From: Gammaproteobacteria bacterium
Lineage (GTDB): Bacteria; Pseudomonadota; Gammaproteobacteria; Pseudomonadales; Pseudomonadaceae
Length of the DNA: 64,000 nt
Assembly: GCA_012728315.1 (NCBI GenBank)
Contig: JAAYFI010000014.1
Span: forward strand, 1 to 64,000
Direction of reading: 5' to 3'
Numbering within the stretch: position 1 is the first letter of the stretch; each line of letters opens with the position of its first letter. The position numbers and the translations under genes are program-made. The notes beneath the pieces were generated by a model. That model saw only the letters and a program-made list of their open reading frames with translations. It had not been told where the DNA came from and did not search any database. Positions 45,776 to 54,674 of the stretch are shown here, piece after piece.

Positions 45776-46972
45776 ATGAGCCGAGTGCAGATCGCAATTA
45801 TTGGTGGAGGCTTGGTTGGCGCCAGCTTAGCCCTGGCCCTACAAGCCGGTGCACGTGAACGGCAATGGAAAATTGTTCTGATTGAACCCTACGCCCCGGG
45901 CGACAGCTATCAACCCAGTTATGATGCGCGCGCCTCAGCGCTCTCTTACGGCAGTCAACTTATCTATCAACAGCTCGGCGTCTGGAGCAGCATTGCACCA
46001 CGTGCGGAAGCCATCCATGATATTCATATTTCTGATCGCGGCCGCTTTGCCGCTACGCGGATCAGCGCGACGGCAGAACAGGTGCCAGCACTAGGCTATG
46101 TGGTGGAAAACGCTTGGCTCGGCCATTGTTTATGGGCGGCCTTAGATAGCGATATTGTCGAATGGCGCTGCCCGGCGCGCGTGGAAAAAATGCGCACGCT
46201 CGATAAAGGTTATCGCCTGTATCTGGATGACGACAGCAGCCTTGATTGCGACTTAGCCATCCTCGCCGACGGTGGCCGTTCTGGTTTGCGCGAACAACTG
46301 GGGATTTACGCGCAACACACGCCCTACGGCCAAACAGCGCTGATTAGCAATATCAGCAGCAGTCTGCCGCACCAAGGCGTTGCCTTTGAGCGCTTTACGG
46401 AAGCCGGCCCCATGGCTTTACTGCCCCTACCCGAGAACCGCAGCGTGCTGATCTGGACTCGCGAACCCAATGAAGCGCAGCGCCTTTACAACTTAGCAGA
46501 CCACGAATTTTTGCAAGAACTGCAAGCGTGTTTTGGCTATCGTTTAGGCGCGCTGCAGCAGGTGGGCAGCCGCCATTTGTATCCATTAAGCTTAGTGCAA
46601 AGTCGCGAACAAGTACGCGCGCACTTGGTTGTGCTGGGTAATGCCGCCCACAGCCTGCACCCCGTTGCCGGCCAAGGCTACAACCTCTCCTTGCGCGACA
46701 GCATGGCGCTGGCTGACTGTTTATTAGCAAGCCCCCACACGCCAGGCGACTTAAGCACATTGCAACGCTACCAGCATATGCAGCAATTTGATCAAGACCT
46801 TACCATTGGTTTCTCAGATCGAGTCACCCGCTTATTTTCCAACGGCAAACCTCTGTTAGCCGGTGGTCGTCATTTAGGCTTACTGGGTTTAGATCTCGTG
46901 CCTGCTGCCAAACACTGGTTTGCCCGTCAAGCCATGGGCTTGGGTGTCCAAAATACACAAGATATAGGCTAA
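45776..46972 (+). CDS. ubiH: 2-octaprenyl-6-methoxyphenol hydroxylase
   Basis: A 398-residue FAD monooxygenase of ubiquinone synthesis. The FAD motif IIGGGLVGASLALAL is at residues 8-22, the family DG motif is LADGGRSGLRE, and the second FAD block is LGNAAHSLHPVAGQGYNLSL. UbiH hydroxylates the quinone ring in the membrane-associated Ubi complex. CAGGAGTG is eight bases before ATG 45776. It is followed two bases after its stop by a hotdog-fold gene and then ubiI, so two of the three ring hydroxylases are in one operon. Assignment of UbiH against UbiI rests on order (pepP-ubiH-ubiI) and similarity from memory. Confidence 0.92.
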   Translation: MSRVQIAIIGGGLVGASLALALQAGARERQWKIVLIEPYAPGDSYQPSYDARASALSYGSQLIYQQLGVWSSIAPRAEAIHDIHISDRGRFAATRISATAEQVPALGYVVENAWLGHCLWAALDSDIVEWRCPARVEKMRTLDKGYRLYLDDDSSLDCDLAILADGGRSGLREQLGIYAQHTPYGQTALISNISSSLPHQGVAFERFTEAGPMALLPLPENRSVLIWTREPNEAQRLYNLADHEFLQELQACFGYRLGALQQVGSRHLYPLSLVQSREQVRAHLVVLGNAAHSLHPVAGQGYNLSLRDSMALADCLLASPHTPGDLSTLQRYQHMQQFDQDLTIGFSDRVTRLFSNGKPLLAGGRHLGLLGLDLVPAAKHWFARQAMGLGVQNTQDIG

Positions 46973-46974
46973 CG

Positions 46975-47466
46975 ATGCAGAAGAAACAGCTGGCGCGTAA
47001 GGCTCGCATATTGCGCTGGGTCATGAATCTGTACCCGCCTTACTTAGGAGCCGGGATCAAAGTGCGGCATATCAGCCCAGATTTCCGCAGTGTACAAGTC
47101 AGCATGGGGTTAACTTGGTATAACCGTAACTATGTGCGCACACAGTTTGGCGGCTCACTGTACTCCATGACCGATCCTTTCTATATGTTGATGCTCATGG
47201 AGAACCTCGGGCGCGACTATGTCGTCTGGGATAAAGCGGCACATATTGAATTTATCAGCCCCGGTAAAGGCACCGTTTATGCTGAGTTTGCAATTGATGA
47301 GACCATTCTTAGCGATATCCGTCAGCATACCGCTCACGGCGAGAAATACCTGCCCAAATATAAAGCGAGCGTACGCGATGCGCACGGCACCTTGGTTGCA
47401 CGCGTGGAAAAAACTTTATATATCCGTCGTAAACCTCAAGCGCAGCTTGCTGGCGCTCCACAGTAG
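46975..47466 (+). CDS. DUF4442 hotdog-fold protein
   Basis: A 163-residue protein of the DUF4442 family, related to PaaI-like thioesterases. It has RWVMNLYPPYLGAGIKVRHI, VSMGLTWYNRNYVRTQFGGS and YSMTDPFYMLMLMENLG, which fit a hotdog fold in which a helix is wrapped by a sheet. A catalytic set cannot be identified. Its place between ubiH and ubiI, with a two-base gap before and nine after, suggests co-translation, and perhaps a role with quinone or acyl intermediates (inference). An acyl-CoA substrate is the alternative. No signal peptide. Confidence 0.8.
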   Translation: MQKKQLARKARILRWVMNLYPPYLGAGIKVRHISPDFRSVQVSMGLTWYNRNYVRTQFGGSLYSMTDPFYMLMLMENLGRDYVVWDKAAHIEFISPGKGTVYAEFAIDETILSDIRQHTAHGEKYLPKYKASVRDAHGTLVARVEKTLYIRRKPQAQLAGAPQ

Positions 47467-47475
47467 GATTTCAAT

Positions 47476-48693
47476 ATGCACGCAGACTTAATTATCGTTG
47501 GCGCTGGAATGGTGGGTAGCACCCTGGCCTTAGCGCTTAAAGACAGCGGCCTCAATATTCTCCTGATTGACGGCAGCCCCATGAGTGTTGCGCCATTTAA
47601 TCCAAAACACGCTTTTGAACCTCGCGTCAGCGCCCTCTCCATTGCCAGCCAGCGCATTTTACAGCGCGTGGCAGCCTGGCCAGGCATTGTGCAACGTCGG
47701 GCTAGCCCTTACCGCAATATGTATGTCTGGGACGGCTCGGGCACCGGTAAAATTCATTTCTCAGCCAGCAGCGTACATGCCGAGGTACTGGGTCATATTG
47801 TTGAAAACCGTATTGTCCAAGACGCTCTATTAGAGCAACTGCACGACTCTAAAATCGATTTACTGGCACATTCTAGAGTGGAAAATTTACGCCGCTCGGG
47901 CAGTGGCTGGCTATTGCAACTCGAAGGCGGCACTCATATACGCAGCCCTTTAATCATTGCCGCCGATGGCGCTAACTCCACCATACGTCGTCTCGCAGGT
48001 TGCGCCACTCGCGAGTGGGACTACTTGCACCATGCCATCGTCACCAGTATTCGCACTGAAAAGCCCCATCAAGCAACCGCCTGGCAACGCTTTACCGATG
48101 ACGGCCCCTTAGCTTTATTACCTTTACAACACCAAGATGGACGCAACTGGTGCTCGATTGTCTGGTCAGTTCCGCCGCAACACGCACAGCAGCTTATGGC
48201 ACTCAATGACGCCGATTTTTGTCAGGCACTTGCTGACGCCTGCGAACATCGCTTAGGAGCCATTGAACACGCTGATCAGCGCTACAGTATCCCCCTGCGC
48301 CAGCGCCACGCTAAACGCTATATTCAACCCGGCTTAGCACTTATCGGTGATGCTGCACACAGTATTCATCCACTGGCTGGGCAAGGGGTGAATTTAGGTT
48401 TTTTAGATGCAGCTGTATTGGCTGAAACCCTGTTACATGCATTACAGCGCGGTGAAAACATTGCTAGCGAGCCTGTTCTGAGCCGCTTTGAACGCCGCCG
48501 TATGCCGCATAACTTAGCCATGATGGCGGCCATGGAAGGCTTCCAGCACCTGTTCCAGGCCGATGCCCTGCTGATGCGCTGGTTACGCAATAGTGGCCTT
48601 AAAATGGTGGACAACCTCGATGAAGCGAAAGCTTTATTTATTCGCCAAGCGCTCGGTTTAGGTATTGATCTGCCCAATCTAGCCAAGCCTTAG
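47476..48693 (+). CDS. ubiI: FAD-dependent ubiquinone hydroxylase UbiI (VisC)
   Basis: A 405-residue FAD monooxygenase paralogous to UbiH. FAD motif LIIVGAGMVGSTLALAL opens the protein; ADGANSTIRRLAG is the DG motif and LIGDAAHSIHPLAGQGVNLG is the second FAD block. UbiI hydroxylates the C5 position of the ring precursor of ubiquinone. TAGGAT is about eight bases before ATG 47476. Last gene of the ygfB-pepP-ubiH-DUF4442-ubiI unit. Similarity to UbiH is strong, so the choice of UbiI is by position, length and the GQGVNLG form. Confidence 0.9.
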   Translation: MHADLIIVGAGMVGSTLALALKDSGLNILLIDGSPMSVAPFNPKHAFEPRVSALSIASQRILQRVAAWPGIVQRRASPYRNMYVWDGSGTGKIHFSASSVHAEVLGHIVENRIVQDALLEQLHDSKIDLLAHSRVENLRRSGSGWLLQLEGGTHIRSPLIIAADGANSTIRRLAGCATREWDYLHHAIVTSIRTEKPHQATAWQRFTDDGPLALLPLQHQDGRNWCSIVWSVPPQHAQQLMALNDADFCQALADACEHRLGAIEHADQRYSIPLRQRHAKRYIQPGLALIGDAAHSIHPLAGQGVNLGFLDAAVLAETLLHALQRGENIASEPVLSRFERRRMPHNLAMMAAMEGFQHLFQADALLMRWLRNSGLKMVDNLDEAKALFIRQALGLGIDLPNLAKP

Positions 48694-48798
48694 CGGGCAC
48701 TTGCTGCAACGAACACTATGAAAATGCTGCGACTCTCGCAGCCTTGATCTAAAGCAAGGGAATGCAAATTTATCAGCAATTCAGTTGATAAACTAAAT

Positions 48799-48818
48799 GC
48801 AAGTAACTATCATTTACA
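48799..48818. promoter_or_regulatory. Possible Fur box upstream of the iron-binding protein gene
   Basis: GCAAGTAACTATCATTTACA is a partial match to the Fur 19-mer (GATAATGATAATCATTATC), best in its ATCATT half. It lies 27-46 bp upstream of ATG 48845, where iron-responsive repression would be expected. Match is imperfect. Confidence 0.4.
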
Positions 48819-48844
48819 TGTATTCAAACCAACTTGAGGTTGCT

Positions 48845-49846
48845 ATGTCGATTCGTAAACCCATTCTCGCGGCGCTTGCCTTCAGTGTCATCGCCGGTCA
48901 TGTCCAAGCTGCAGACGATATCGTTGTTTACTCATCACGTATCGACGAGCTGATTAAACCCGTATTTGATAAATACACTGAGCAAACCGGTGTCAATATC
49001 AAATTTATTACGGATAAAGAAGCACCTTTAATGGCGCGTCTCAAAGCTGAGGGCGCTAACACTCCTGCGGACCTGTTAATCACGGTCGACGCAGGCAACC
49101 TCTGGCAAGCCGAGCAAATGGATATTTTGCAAGCGTTCAACTCTGAGACCATTAAAGAAAATATTCCAGCGCAATACCGCTCAAGTCACGATAAATGGAC
49201 CGGCTTATCACTGCGTGCACGCACCATTGCTTACTCAACCGATCGCGTCTCACCTGAAGAGCTCAGCACCTATGAAGCTTTAGCCGACAAAAACTGGGAA
49301 GGTCGCCTGTGCCTGCGTACCAGCAAAAAAGTATATAACCAGTCATTAACCGCTACATTGATTGAAACGCATGGCGCCGAAAACACTGAAAAACTGATTA
49401 AATCTTGGATCGGCAACTTAGCCACTGACGTCTTCTCTGATGACACAGCGCTGCTGCAAGCCATCGATGCGGGTCAGTGTGATGTCGGTATCGTCAACAC
49501 TTACTACTACGGTCGTTTGCACAAACAAAACCCAGACCTGAAAGTGAAACTGTTCTGGCCTAACCAAGATGATCGCGGTGTACACGTCAACTTATCCGGT
49601 GCGGGTATTACTAAATACGCCCCTCATGCTGATCAAGCACGTAAACTCTTAGAGTGGATGACTACCGGCGAAGCACAAAGCATCTTTGCTGGCGTTAACC
49701 AAGAGTTTCCTGCCAATCCAAGCGTTGAACCTTCCGCAGAAGTAGCTGCTTGGGGTTCATTTAAAGCGGACACTATTCCAGTGGAAGTGGCGGGTCAGCG
49801 TCAAGCTGAAGCGATTCGTTTAATGGATCGTGCGGGCTGGCGCTAA
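48845..49846 (+). CDS. Periplasmic ferric-iron-binding protein, FbpA/HitA-type
   Basis: A 333-residue ABC-transporter substrate-binding protein. Signal peptide [20 protein letters not shown] with cleavage after VQA; mature protein starts [15 protein letters not shown]. Tandem tyrosines in [12 protein letters not shown] (about residue 218) are the iron ligands of the FbpA family, and the C-terminus QEFPANPSV with [15 protein letters not shown] is typical. It binds Fe(III) in the periplasm and passes it to an inner-membrane permease. ATG 48845 is taken because GAGGTTGCT precedes it. No fbpB permease or fbpC ATPase follows; the next gene is on the other strand after a terminator. Confidence 0.9.
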   Translation: MSIRKPILAALAFSVIAGHVQAADDIVVYSSRIDELIKPVFDKYTEQTGVNIKFITDKEAPLMARLKAEGANTPADLLITVDAGNLWQAEQMDILQAFNSETIKENIPAQYRSSHDKWTGLSLRARTIAYSTDRVSPEELSTYEALADKNWEGRLCLRTSKKVYNQSLTATLIETHGAENTEKLIKSWIGNLATDVFSDDTALLQAIDAGQCDVGIVNTYYYGRLHKQNPDLKVKLFWPNQDDRGVHVNLSGAGITKYAPHADQARKLLEWMTTGEAQSIFAGVNQEFPANPSVEPSAEVAAWGSFKADTIPVEVAGQRQAEAIRLMDRAGWR

Positions 49847-49872
49847 TTTCTGCAGCGCACAACTGTTGATAC

Positions 49873-49892
49873 AAACCGCCTTAGGGCGGTTT
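49873..49892. terminator. Intrinsic terminator between the iron-binding protein gene and yigZ
   Basis: AAACCGCC (49873-49880), loop TTAG, GGCGGTTT (49885-49892) is a perfect 8-bp stem followed on the plus strand by GTTGCATTT. It can serve both convergent genes; it lies eight bases before the yigZ stop codon end. Confidence 0.8.
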
Positions 49893-49899
49893 GTTGCAT

Positions 49900-50490
49900 T
49901 TACAGCTCGGTCACTTTTTGCAAAGAACGGCTGCCGCGCGTGGCTTCCCGCAGCGCCTCTTGCAATACAGCAACTTCGGCCTCAGGCACAGCTAAACTAA
50001 GCCAAGCCCCTTCGGCATCAAATTCTTCACTCTGAATAATGCCTCCGGCCTCGCTAATCCGCACCTTAAAAATATCCAAGTAGGTGTAAGGGCAATGCCC
50101 TGCCAAGCCTATACGTGGCACCCGTAGCTCACTGTCTGCTGTCTGCAAAACCTGATGTGCACAGCCGCCATACGCACGCGCCAAACCACCTGTACCCAGC
50201 TGAATACCGCCATACCAACGCGTTACTACAATTAAAACCTGATCAAATTGTTGATTTTCAATTGCAGCTAAAATTGGACGCCCCGCTGTACCGCTGGGCT
50301 CACCGTCATCATTAAAGCGGTATTGTTCTGCACAACGCCAAGCCCAACAATTGTGTGACGCCGCCGGCGTACTTAACTGCGCAATCAGCTCTGGGGCTTG
50401 CTCTGCACAAGGTAAAAAAACCGCTTGAGCAAGGAAGCGGCTTTTACGAATGTCCTCTTGATAGCTGTGTGCTGCCTTGATAATGCGCAT
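49900..50490 (-). CDS. yigZ: YigZ/IMPACT family protein
   Basis: A 196-residue protein of the UPF0029/IMPACT family. The N-terminal half has the signature EQYRFNDDGEPSGTAGRPIL and VVTRWYGGIQLGTGGLARAYG; the C-terminal half is the DUF1949 ferredoxin-like domain. E. coli YigZ binds nucleic acid or nucleotides weakly, and eukaryotic IMPACT regulates Gcn2; the bacterial role is unknown. ATG 50490 (MRIIKAAHSYQED) is chosen over a TTG four codons upstream, though no strong Shine-Dalgarno is present. Convergent with the iron-binding protein gene. Cytoplasmic. Confidence 0.9.
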   Translation of the reverse strand: MRIIKAAHSYQEDIRKSRFLAQAVFLPCAEQAPELIAQLSTPAASHNCWAWRCAEQYRFNDDGEPSGTAGRPILAAIENQQFDQVLIVVTRWYGGIQLGTGGLARAYGGCAHQVLQTADSELRVPRIGLAGHCPYTYLDIFKVRISEAGGIIQSEEFDAEGAWLSLAVPEAEVAVLQEALREATRGSRSLQKVTEL

Positions 50491-50606
50491 CTTGATTCTC
50501 AATAACTGTCAAAGGTTTTACTGCACAGCCTAGCTGCTGGGCCATAGCACAACGCAAGCCCTAGCAAGCAGCCTGCGTAACTTGCCACCACGCACAGTCA
50601 TTTTAG

Positions 50607-51263
50607 TTAAATTACAGTGAAAATCTCATCGGCTGCTAAGCGTGATTTAGGCAAGGTCGCGTTAAAGTCTGCCGCAGCATGATAGCCCAGCGCCACTGCT
50701 GTCACAGCGGTGAGGTCACGTTCATTTAAGGCAAACTCTGCATTGAGCACAGCCTGATCAATGCCTTCCAAGGGTACCGCATCAATCCCGAGCAACCCCG
50801 CACCCAATAAAAAACCACCCATATTCAAATACACTTGTTTTTCCAACCAGTGCGATACATCTTTTTTCAGATATTGATGCTCATTAAGATAAGCAACACG
50901 GGTGTTATGCGCTGCAGCTTTAATATCCGGCGATGCAGCAAAACGACCATCACGCTCTTCTGCAGCCAGCACCTTCTGCAAATGTGCTTCATCAATCTGC
51001 GTACGCGAGCAAAACAACACCACATGCGAAGCATTAAGAATTTTAGCCTCGTTATAGCTGTAACTACCGCCCGCGCCCTTAGCCACACGCGCTTTACCTT
51101 CATCACTACTGGCGACAATAAAATGCCACGGCTGAATATTAGTACTGGATGGACTTAAGCGCAGCAAGGCAAATAACTGCTCAACAATAGATTCAGGTAA
51201 TTTCTTTGTCGCATCAAAGGCCTTAGTCGCATAACGACGATTTAACGCAGCAATTAATGACAT
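50607..51263 (-). CDS. nfsB: Oxygen-insensitive NAD(P)H nitroreductase NfsB
   Basis: A 218-residue FMN flavoprotein. It is collinear with E. coli NfsB: RRYATKAFDATKKL, RLSPSSTNIQPWHFIVAS, EGKARVAKGAGGSYSYNEAK, HVVLFCSRT, and the end DFNATLPKSRL. It performs two-electron reduction of nitroaromatics, quinones and possibly flavins, as a cytoplasmic homodimer. AGAGGTG lies ten bases upstream of ATG 51263. No regulator (MarR or SoxR box) is apparent. It is divergent from a decayed SDR gene. Confidence 0.95.
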   Translation of the reverse strand: MSLIAALNRRYATKAFDATKKLPESIVEQLFALLRLSPSSTNIQPWHFIVASSDEGKARVAKGAGGSYSYNEAKILNASHVVLFCSRTQIDEAHLQKVLAAEERDGRFAASPDIKAAAHNTRVAYLNEHQYLKKDVSHWLEKQVYLNMGGFLLGAGLLGIDAVPLEGIDQAVLNAEFALNERDLTAVTAVALGYHAAADFNATLPKSRLAADEIFTVI

Positions 51264-51415
51264 ACAACACCTCTTTTAACAATGTATAGATTCATATTTT
51301 TAATTAACACACGCACCATAAGCAGGTTTAAATAGAAGGTATATAAACCCACACTTGCAGACTCAGCCTACAGGTATTTCGCCACAGGCTAAAAATAACA
51401 GATACATCTAACTAT

Positions 51416-51562
51416 ACACATGATGCCTTTGCGAAACATATTTCACTGCAACGTGTGGCGCAGCCTGAAGAAGTCAGCGCATGAGTGCTTTACTTAGCTG
51501 CAAATGACTCCAGCTATTCAACGGGCGCTGAGTTTATTGTTGATGGCGGTTTAACCGCGTAA
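51416..51562 (+). pseudogene. Remnant of a short-chain dehydrogenase (SDR) gene, C-terminal part
   Basis: Translated in one frame it reads THDAFAKHISLQRVAQPEEV, SA, stop (TGA 51482-51484), VLYLAANDSSYSTGAEFIVD, GGLTA, stop (TAA 51560-51562). RxxQPEEVSxxVLYLASDxSSYxTGAEFxVDGGLTA is the standard C-terminal block of classical SDR enzymes. An in-frame stop cuts it, and the upstream sequence (51264-51415) holds no recognisable rest of the enzyme; a stop appears at 51409-51411. The hairpin at 51571-51607 is its likely surviving terminator. Seen directly; the original substrate is unknown. Confidence 0.85.
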
Positions 51563-51570
51563 TAATACTT

Positions 51571-51607
51571 ACAAGCGGATAAGCAGCCTTGCTGCTGATC
51601 CGCTTGT
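51571..51607 (+). terminator. Strong hairpin after the SDR remnant
   Basis: ACAAGCGGATAAGCAGC (51571-51587) and GCTGCTGATCCGCTTGT (51591-51607) pair over 16 of 17 positions with a three-base loop. The tail TATACC is T-poor, so it may terminate weakly; it lies nine bases after the SDR remnant stop. Confidence 0.65.
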
Positions 51608-51661
51608 TATACCTATTGTTTGGGCTGAAGGCAGATAAAAATACACAGGCCAGCCCTGTGG

Positions 51662-51877
51662 TCATATCCAGCCTTGGCGCCAATGCGCACTGTTTTTTAA
51701 GATCTGCCAGTCAATGCTTTCTGCACGTTTAGATAAGATGGCTTCGAGCACACAGTGCTCAACATGACCCTCTTCAGAAAACTTCACTTCTGTGATGAGA
51801 AAGTGTTTTTCTTTATTGACGGGAACCACAGCTGTCCATTTACTGTGTAGCAGTTTTTTAGGATTGATTTGATGCAC
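51662..51877 (-). CDS. Small Trp-rich protein, TIGR02450 family
   Basis: A 71-residue protein with (M)HQINPKKLLHSKWTAVVP, VNKEKHFLITEVKF, CVLEAILSKR and a WRQGW ending, the spaced-tryptophan pattern of TIGR02450 proteins, found in gammaproteobacteria and of unknown function. GTG 51877 is chosen because AAGGAG is six bases upstream; the frame stays open further up but that extension (about 28 residues) has no family likeness. It is divergent from the short AlbA_2 gene, whose start is at 52014. Cytoplasmic, basic. Confidence 0.82.
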   Translation of the reverse strand: MHQINPKKLLHSKWTAVVPVNKEKHFLITEVKFSEEGHVEHCVLEAILSKRAESIDWQILKNSAHWRQGWI

Positions 51878-52013
51878 GCAACGCTCCTTATTAGGACATT
51901 CAGTTAAATCACTTGCTGTAGCGCCATTGAGCCAATACCCGCCTGCCACTCTACAGAACATGTCTGCTATCTTAGTCCTATCAATGACTCACTGTGCAAG
52001 AAAGGTCAGCGCT

Positions 52014-52457
52014 GTGCAAACGATTCTCCCACCCACTGAAAGCCTTACCGTTGAATTTAAAAGTGATCGCAATGGTTATCCGGATCGCGAACTGATCGAA
52101 GCCTTAACCTGCCTTGCCAACAGTGCGGGGGGAGAATTGTGGTTAGGGGTGGAAGATAATGCTACGCCCAGCGGTCTGCACAGAAAACATCGCAACATAA
52201 AACAACTGACCGCATTAATTGCCGAGCAAACACAGCCGCCATTAATGGTTGCAATTGAAAAATACGCCATTGACAACATCACCGTAGCAAAAATTACTGT
52301 GCCACGCTCCAAGGTCTGGGTTGCCACCTTAGAAGGCATCTATTTACAGCGCCGCCTAAAAGCCGATGGCAGCCCTGAATGCATCCGGATAACACCCGAC
52401 AGCCCATGCCCTTCTGCGCGATGCACTGCGACTGCTGAGCAACAAAACATAATATAA
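52014..52457 (+). CDS. Short AlbA_2 (Schlafen-like) domain protein, probably truncated
   Basis: A 147-residue protein that is almost only an AlbA_2 domain: ESLTVEFKSDRNGYPDREL, ALTCLANSAGGELWLGVED, ITVPRSKVWVATLEGIYLQR, RLKADGSPE. In this family the domain is normally followed by an ATPase-like or winged-helix part, giving 400-500 residues. Here, after SPECI, the reading becomes RITPDSPCPSARCTATAEQ and stops at 52457. In the +1 frame the same bases read HPTAHALLRDALRLLSNKT and stop at 52453. That fits an indel near 52383-52395 as well as loss of the C-terminus. GTG 52014 has AAAGGT upstream. The AlbA_2 domain may bind nucleic acid. Confidence 0.7.
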   Translation: MQTILPPTESLTVEFKSDRNGYPDRELIEALTCLANSAGGELWLGVEDNATPSGLHRKHRNIKQLTALIAEQTQPPLMVAIEKYAIDNITVAKITVPRSKVWVATLEGIYLQRRLKADGSPECIRITPDSPCPSARCTATAEQQNII

Positions 52458-52769
52458 AAATATAAAGCAACTAATAATCAACCAGCCTATTAAAATCTTC
52501 TCGATCTATACGCTGAAATCATAATAAAATCATTGCACTAAAAAGTTTATTTTCAACAAACTAAATTTAAATCACGCTTATATTACCGAGCGCTGCCTTA
52601 GCATGAGCTAAAGTTAAAAAACCTCACTTAAAGCAAGCATTTTTGTTTTATATGAGCCTATACACTGAGCGACTCTTTAGGGATAAATTTGGGTCTTTTT
52701 TATTCCATATCTGCTGTGGGTTTTAGACTCAGCAAACACCCAGCAGATACCAAGCGAGGCTTTATTGCG
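52458..52769. other. 312-bp AT-rich gap with a leader hairpin before the chemoreceptor gene
   Basis: Unusually AT-rich over 52440-52680, without a supported gene, unlike the flanking sequence; possibly the scar of a lost C-terminal coding part of the AlbA_2 gene. Near its end TATCTGCT (52708-52715) and AGCAGATA (52742-52749) form a perfect 8-bp stem that finishes six bases before the chemoreceptor Shine-Dalgarno (GAGG, 52755-52758). Confidence 0.45.
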
Positions 52770-54374
52770 ATGCGAAAGTCGATAACCAACATGATTCAGT
52801 GGGCCTTACACAGTATTGGCATACGCAGTATTGATAAGCAGTTTCTATTTTCCTACAGCTTAATCGCGTTTTTCACCTCTGTCGTTGCTGTTCACTTATT
52901 CTTATCAACGAGCAATGATGCCGCAGGCATCAACCTCGCTGGCGCACAGCGGATGCTCAGCCAGAAAGTTGCCAAAGAAGCGTTATTAGCCGGACAAGGG
53001 TTAGGCAATAAGGATGCGGTGCTGGCCACCATAACTCAGTTTGAAAACGCGCATCAATCCTTACTCAAAGGCGATCCACAGCTGAATATTTCCGCGATAA
53101 CCGATAAGCAAGCTTTATCGCAATTACACCAGGTCGAACAGCTCTGGCATAACTATAAACAAGCGATCTTGAACTATATTGACAACCCGTCAAACCCTAC
53201 CTTTATGCAGGATGTGTATGAACAATCTCCCGTACTGCTGAAGGAAATGAACGCTGCTGTGTTAATGCTGGAAGCGCAAGCCAACCGCGATAGCAAGTTA
53301 CAAACGCTATTGGCTGCCGCGGCTTCAGTGGTTGTTTTAATTCTTGTCACTTTAGGCCGTATGTTTGGTATGACGGTACTGATGCAGCAAGTCACTTATT
53401 TGCAAAAAAATCTAGAAGCTGTCGGCGATGGTGACTTCTCCAATACCTTGATAATCGACAACCCAGACAATGAAATGGGCCGCATGTTCAGCGCTTATAA
53501 CAATATGATCACCCATATTGGTGAAATTGTCGGCGGGGTGATCCAGTCAACGGCAGCGGTGAGCGGGCACATTGATAATATTGGTCAACGTCTAGAAGCC
53601 ACAGTTCGCGGTGTCGAGCGTCAGCACTCTGAAATTGATCAAGTCGCAGCGGCGATGAATGAGATGGCCGCAACGGTTCAAGAAGTCGCACAAAACACAG
53701 TACAAACCGCCGACTCTGCCCGACAAGCGCGCGAAGAAGCCGTGAGTGGACATCTTGTTGTCACCCAGACCATCCAGAGCATCAGCGCTTTAGCACAACA
53801 AATTGAGGAAGCTGTACAGGTTATGTTGCTGTTACAGCAAGACAGCCTTGAAGTAGGTCAAGTGATGTCCGTGATCAGCAGTATTGCTGAACAAACCAAC
53901 TTATTAGCGCTCAACGCGGCAATTGAAGCTGCACGCGCCGGAGAGCAAGGTCGCGGCTTTGCGGTAGTCGCTGATGAGGTGCGCAGCTTGGCACAGCGCA
54001 CACAAAAATCCACCGAAGAAATTCGCGTGATTATTGAGCGCCTGCAAACACAATCCACTAAAGCCGCAGATATGATGAAGCACAGCCAAGAACGTGCACA
54101 AGACACCGTACAGGCAACCAACACAGCGGACACGGCTTTAACCCAGATTGTCGATTCAGTCTCTTTAATTACGGATATGAGCAACCAAATTGCCACGGCC
54201 GCAGAAGAACAAAGCCAAGTGACCATAGAAATGGATAAATCCATTACAAATATCAAAGGTATTGCGCAGCAAACCATGACAGACGCCTCGCAAACCGTAC
54301 AGGCATCTGCTGAAATCCATGCGCGCATGAAACAACTACGCGAACTGATTTCACGCTTCCGCACCCATGTTTAA
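52770..54374 (+). CDS. Methyl-accepting chemotaxis protein with PilJ-type sensor domain
   Basis: A 534-residue chemoreceptor. Helix 1 (about residues 25-45) is followed by a periplasmic PilJ-type domain with [17 protein letters not shown], a helix around 200-220, a HAMP region ([19 protein letters not shown]), and a signalling domain with the conserved tip [18 protein letters not shown]. PilJ-type sensors with this GAQRMLSQ motif include the nitrate receptor McpN of P. aeruginosa and NarX-like sensors, so nitrate or another anion is a possible ligand. ATG 52770 is chosen because GAGG is upstream and the added upstream segment is atypical. Polar membrane array expected. Confidence 0.9.
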   Translation: MRKSITNMIQWALHSIGIRSIDKQFLFSYSLIAFFTSVVAVHLFLSTSNDAAGINLAGAQRMLSQKVAKEALLAGQGLGNKDAVLATITQFENAHQSLLKGDPQLNISAITDKQALSQLHQVEQLWHNYKQAILNYIDNPSNPTFMQDVYEQSPVLLKEMNAAVLMLEAQANRDSKLQTLLAAAASVVVLILVTLGRMFGMTVLMQQVTYLQKNLEAVGDGDFSNTLIIDNPDNEMGRMFSAYNNMITHIGEIVGGVIQSTAAVSGHIDNIGQRLEATVRGVERQHSEIDQVAAAMNEMAATVQEVAQNTVQTADSARQAREEAVSGHLVVTQTIQSISALAQQIEEAVQVMLLLQQDSLEVGQVMSVISSIAEQTNLLALNAAIEAARAGEQGRGFAVVADEVRSLAQRTQKSTEEIRVIIERLQTQSTKAADMMKHSQERAQDTVQATNTADTALTQIVDSVSLITDMSNQIATAAEEQSQVTIEMDKSITNIKGIAQQTMTDASQTVQASAEIHARMKQLRELISRFRTHV

Positions 54375-54398
54375 AATCAGGATTCACAGTTGAGTCCA

Positions 54399-54444
54399 AC
54401 AGAGCAGCAGCGCTAAGCCAAGCGCTTTAACGCTGCTACTCTGT
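54399..54444 (+). terminator. Long hairpin after the chemoreceptor gene
   Basis: ACAGAGCAGCAGCG (54399-54412) and CGCTGCTACTCTGT (54431-54444) form a 14-bp stem with one mismatch, with AGCGCTAAGCCAAGCGCTT folding inside. The tail is not T-rich, so it may stabilise the 3' end more than terminate. The remaining intergenic sequence to 54674 shows nothing else I can name. Confidence 0.5.
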
Positions 54445-54674
54445 GGCAATGAAAAAACAGCGCAGGTGCCGCTCTACGCAAGCGATGACGCGGTTTAATC
54501 AACTCAGCAACGCTTGCGTTTGAGTTAAAATTGCAGTAAAAGCCGTACCCAATTCAATAAACTCGATACATAGACCAGCAAAGTAAACCGTAAAATATAT
54601 AGAACGGCCTAAATAGACAGGCTTTATGACCCCAGTCAGAACTGACTACATTCATATTTTTAAGATCTTAAAAC

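Noticed and set aside
51878-51961. Extended start of the TIGR02450 protein
   Set aside because: The extension has no family likeness and lies upstream of the AAGGAG that fits GTG 51877.
52689-52769. 27-residue N-terminal extension of the chemoreceptor
   Set aside because: Starts on TTG without a ribosome site and includes the leader hairpin; ATG 52770 has GAGG and leads directly into the first helix.
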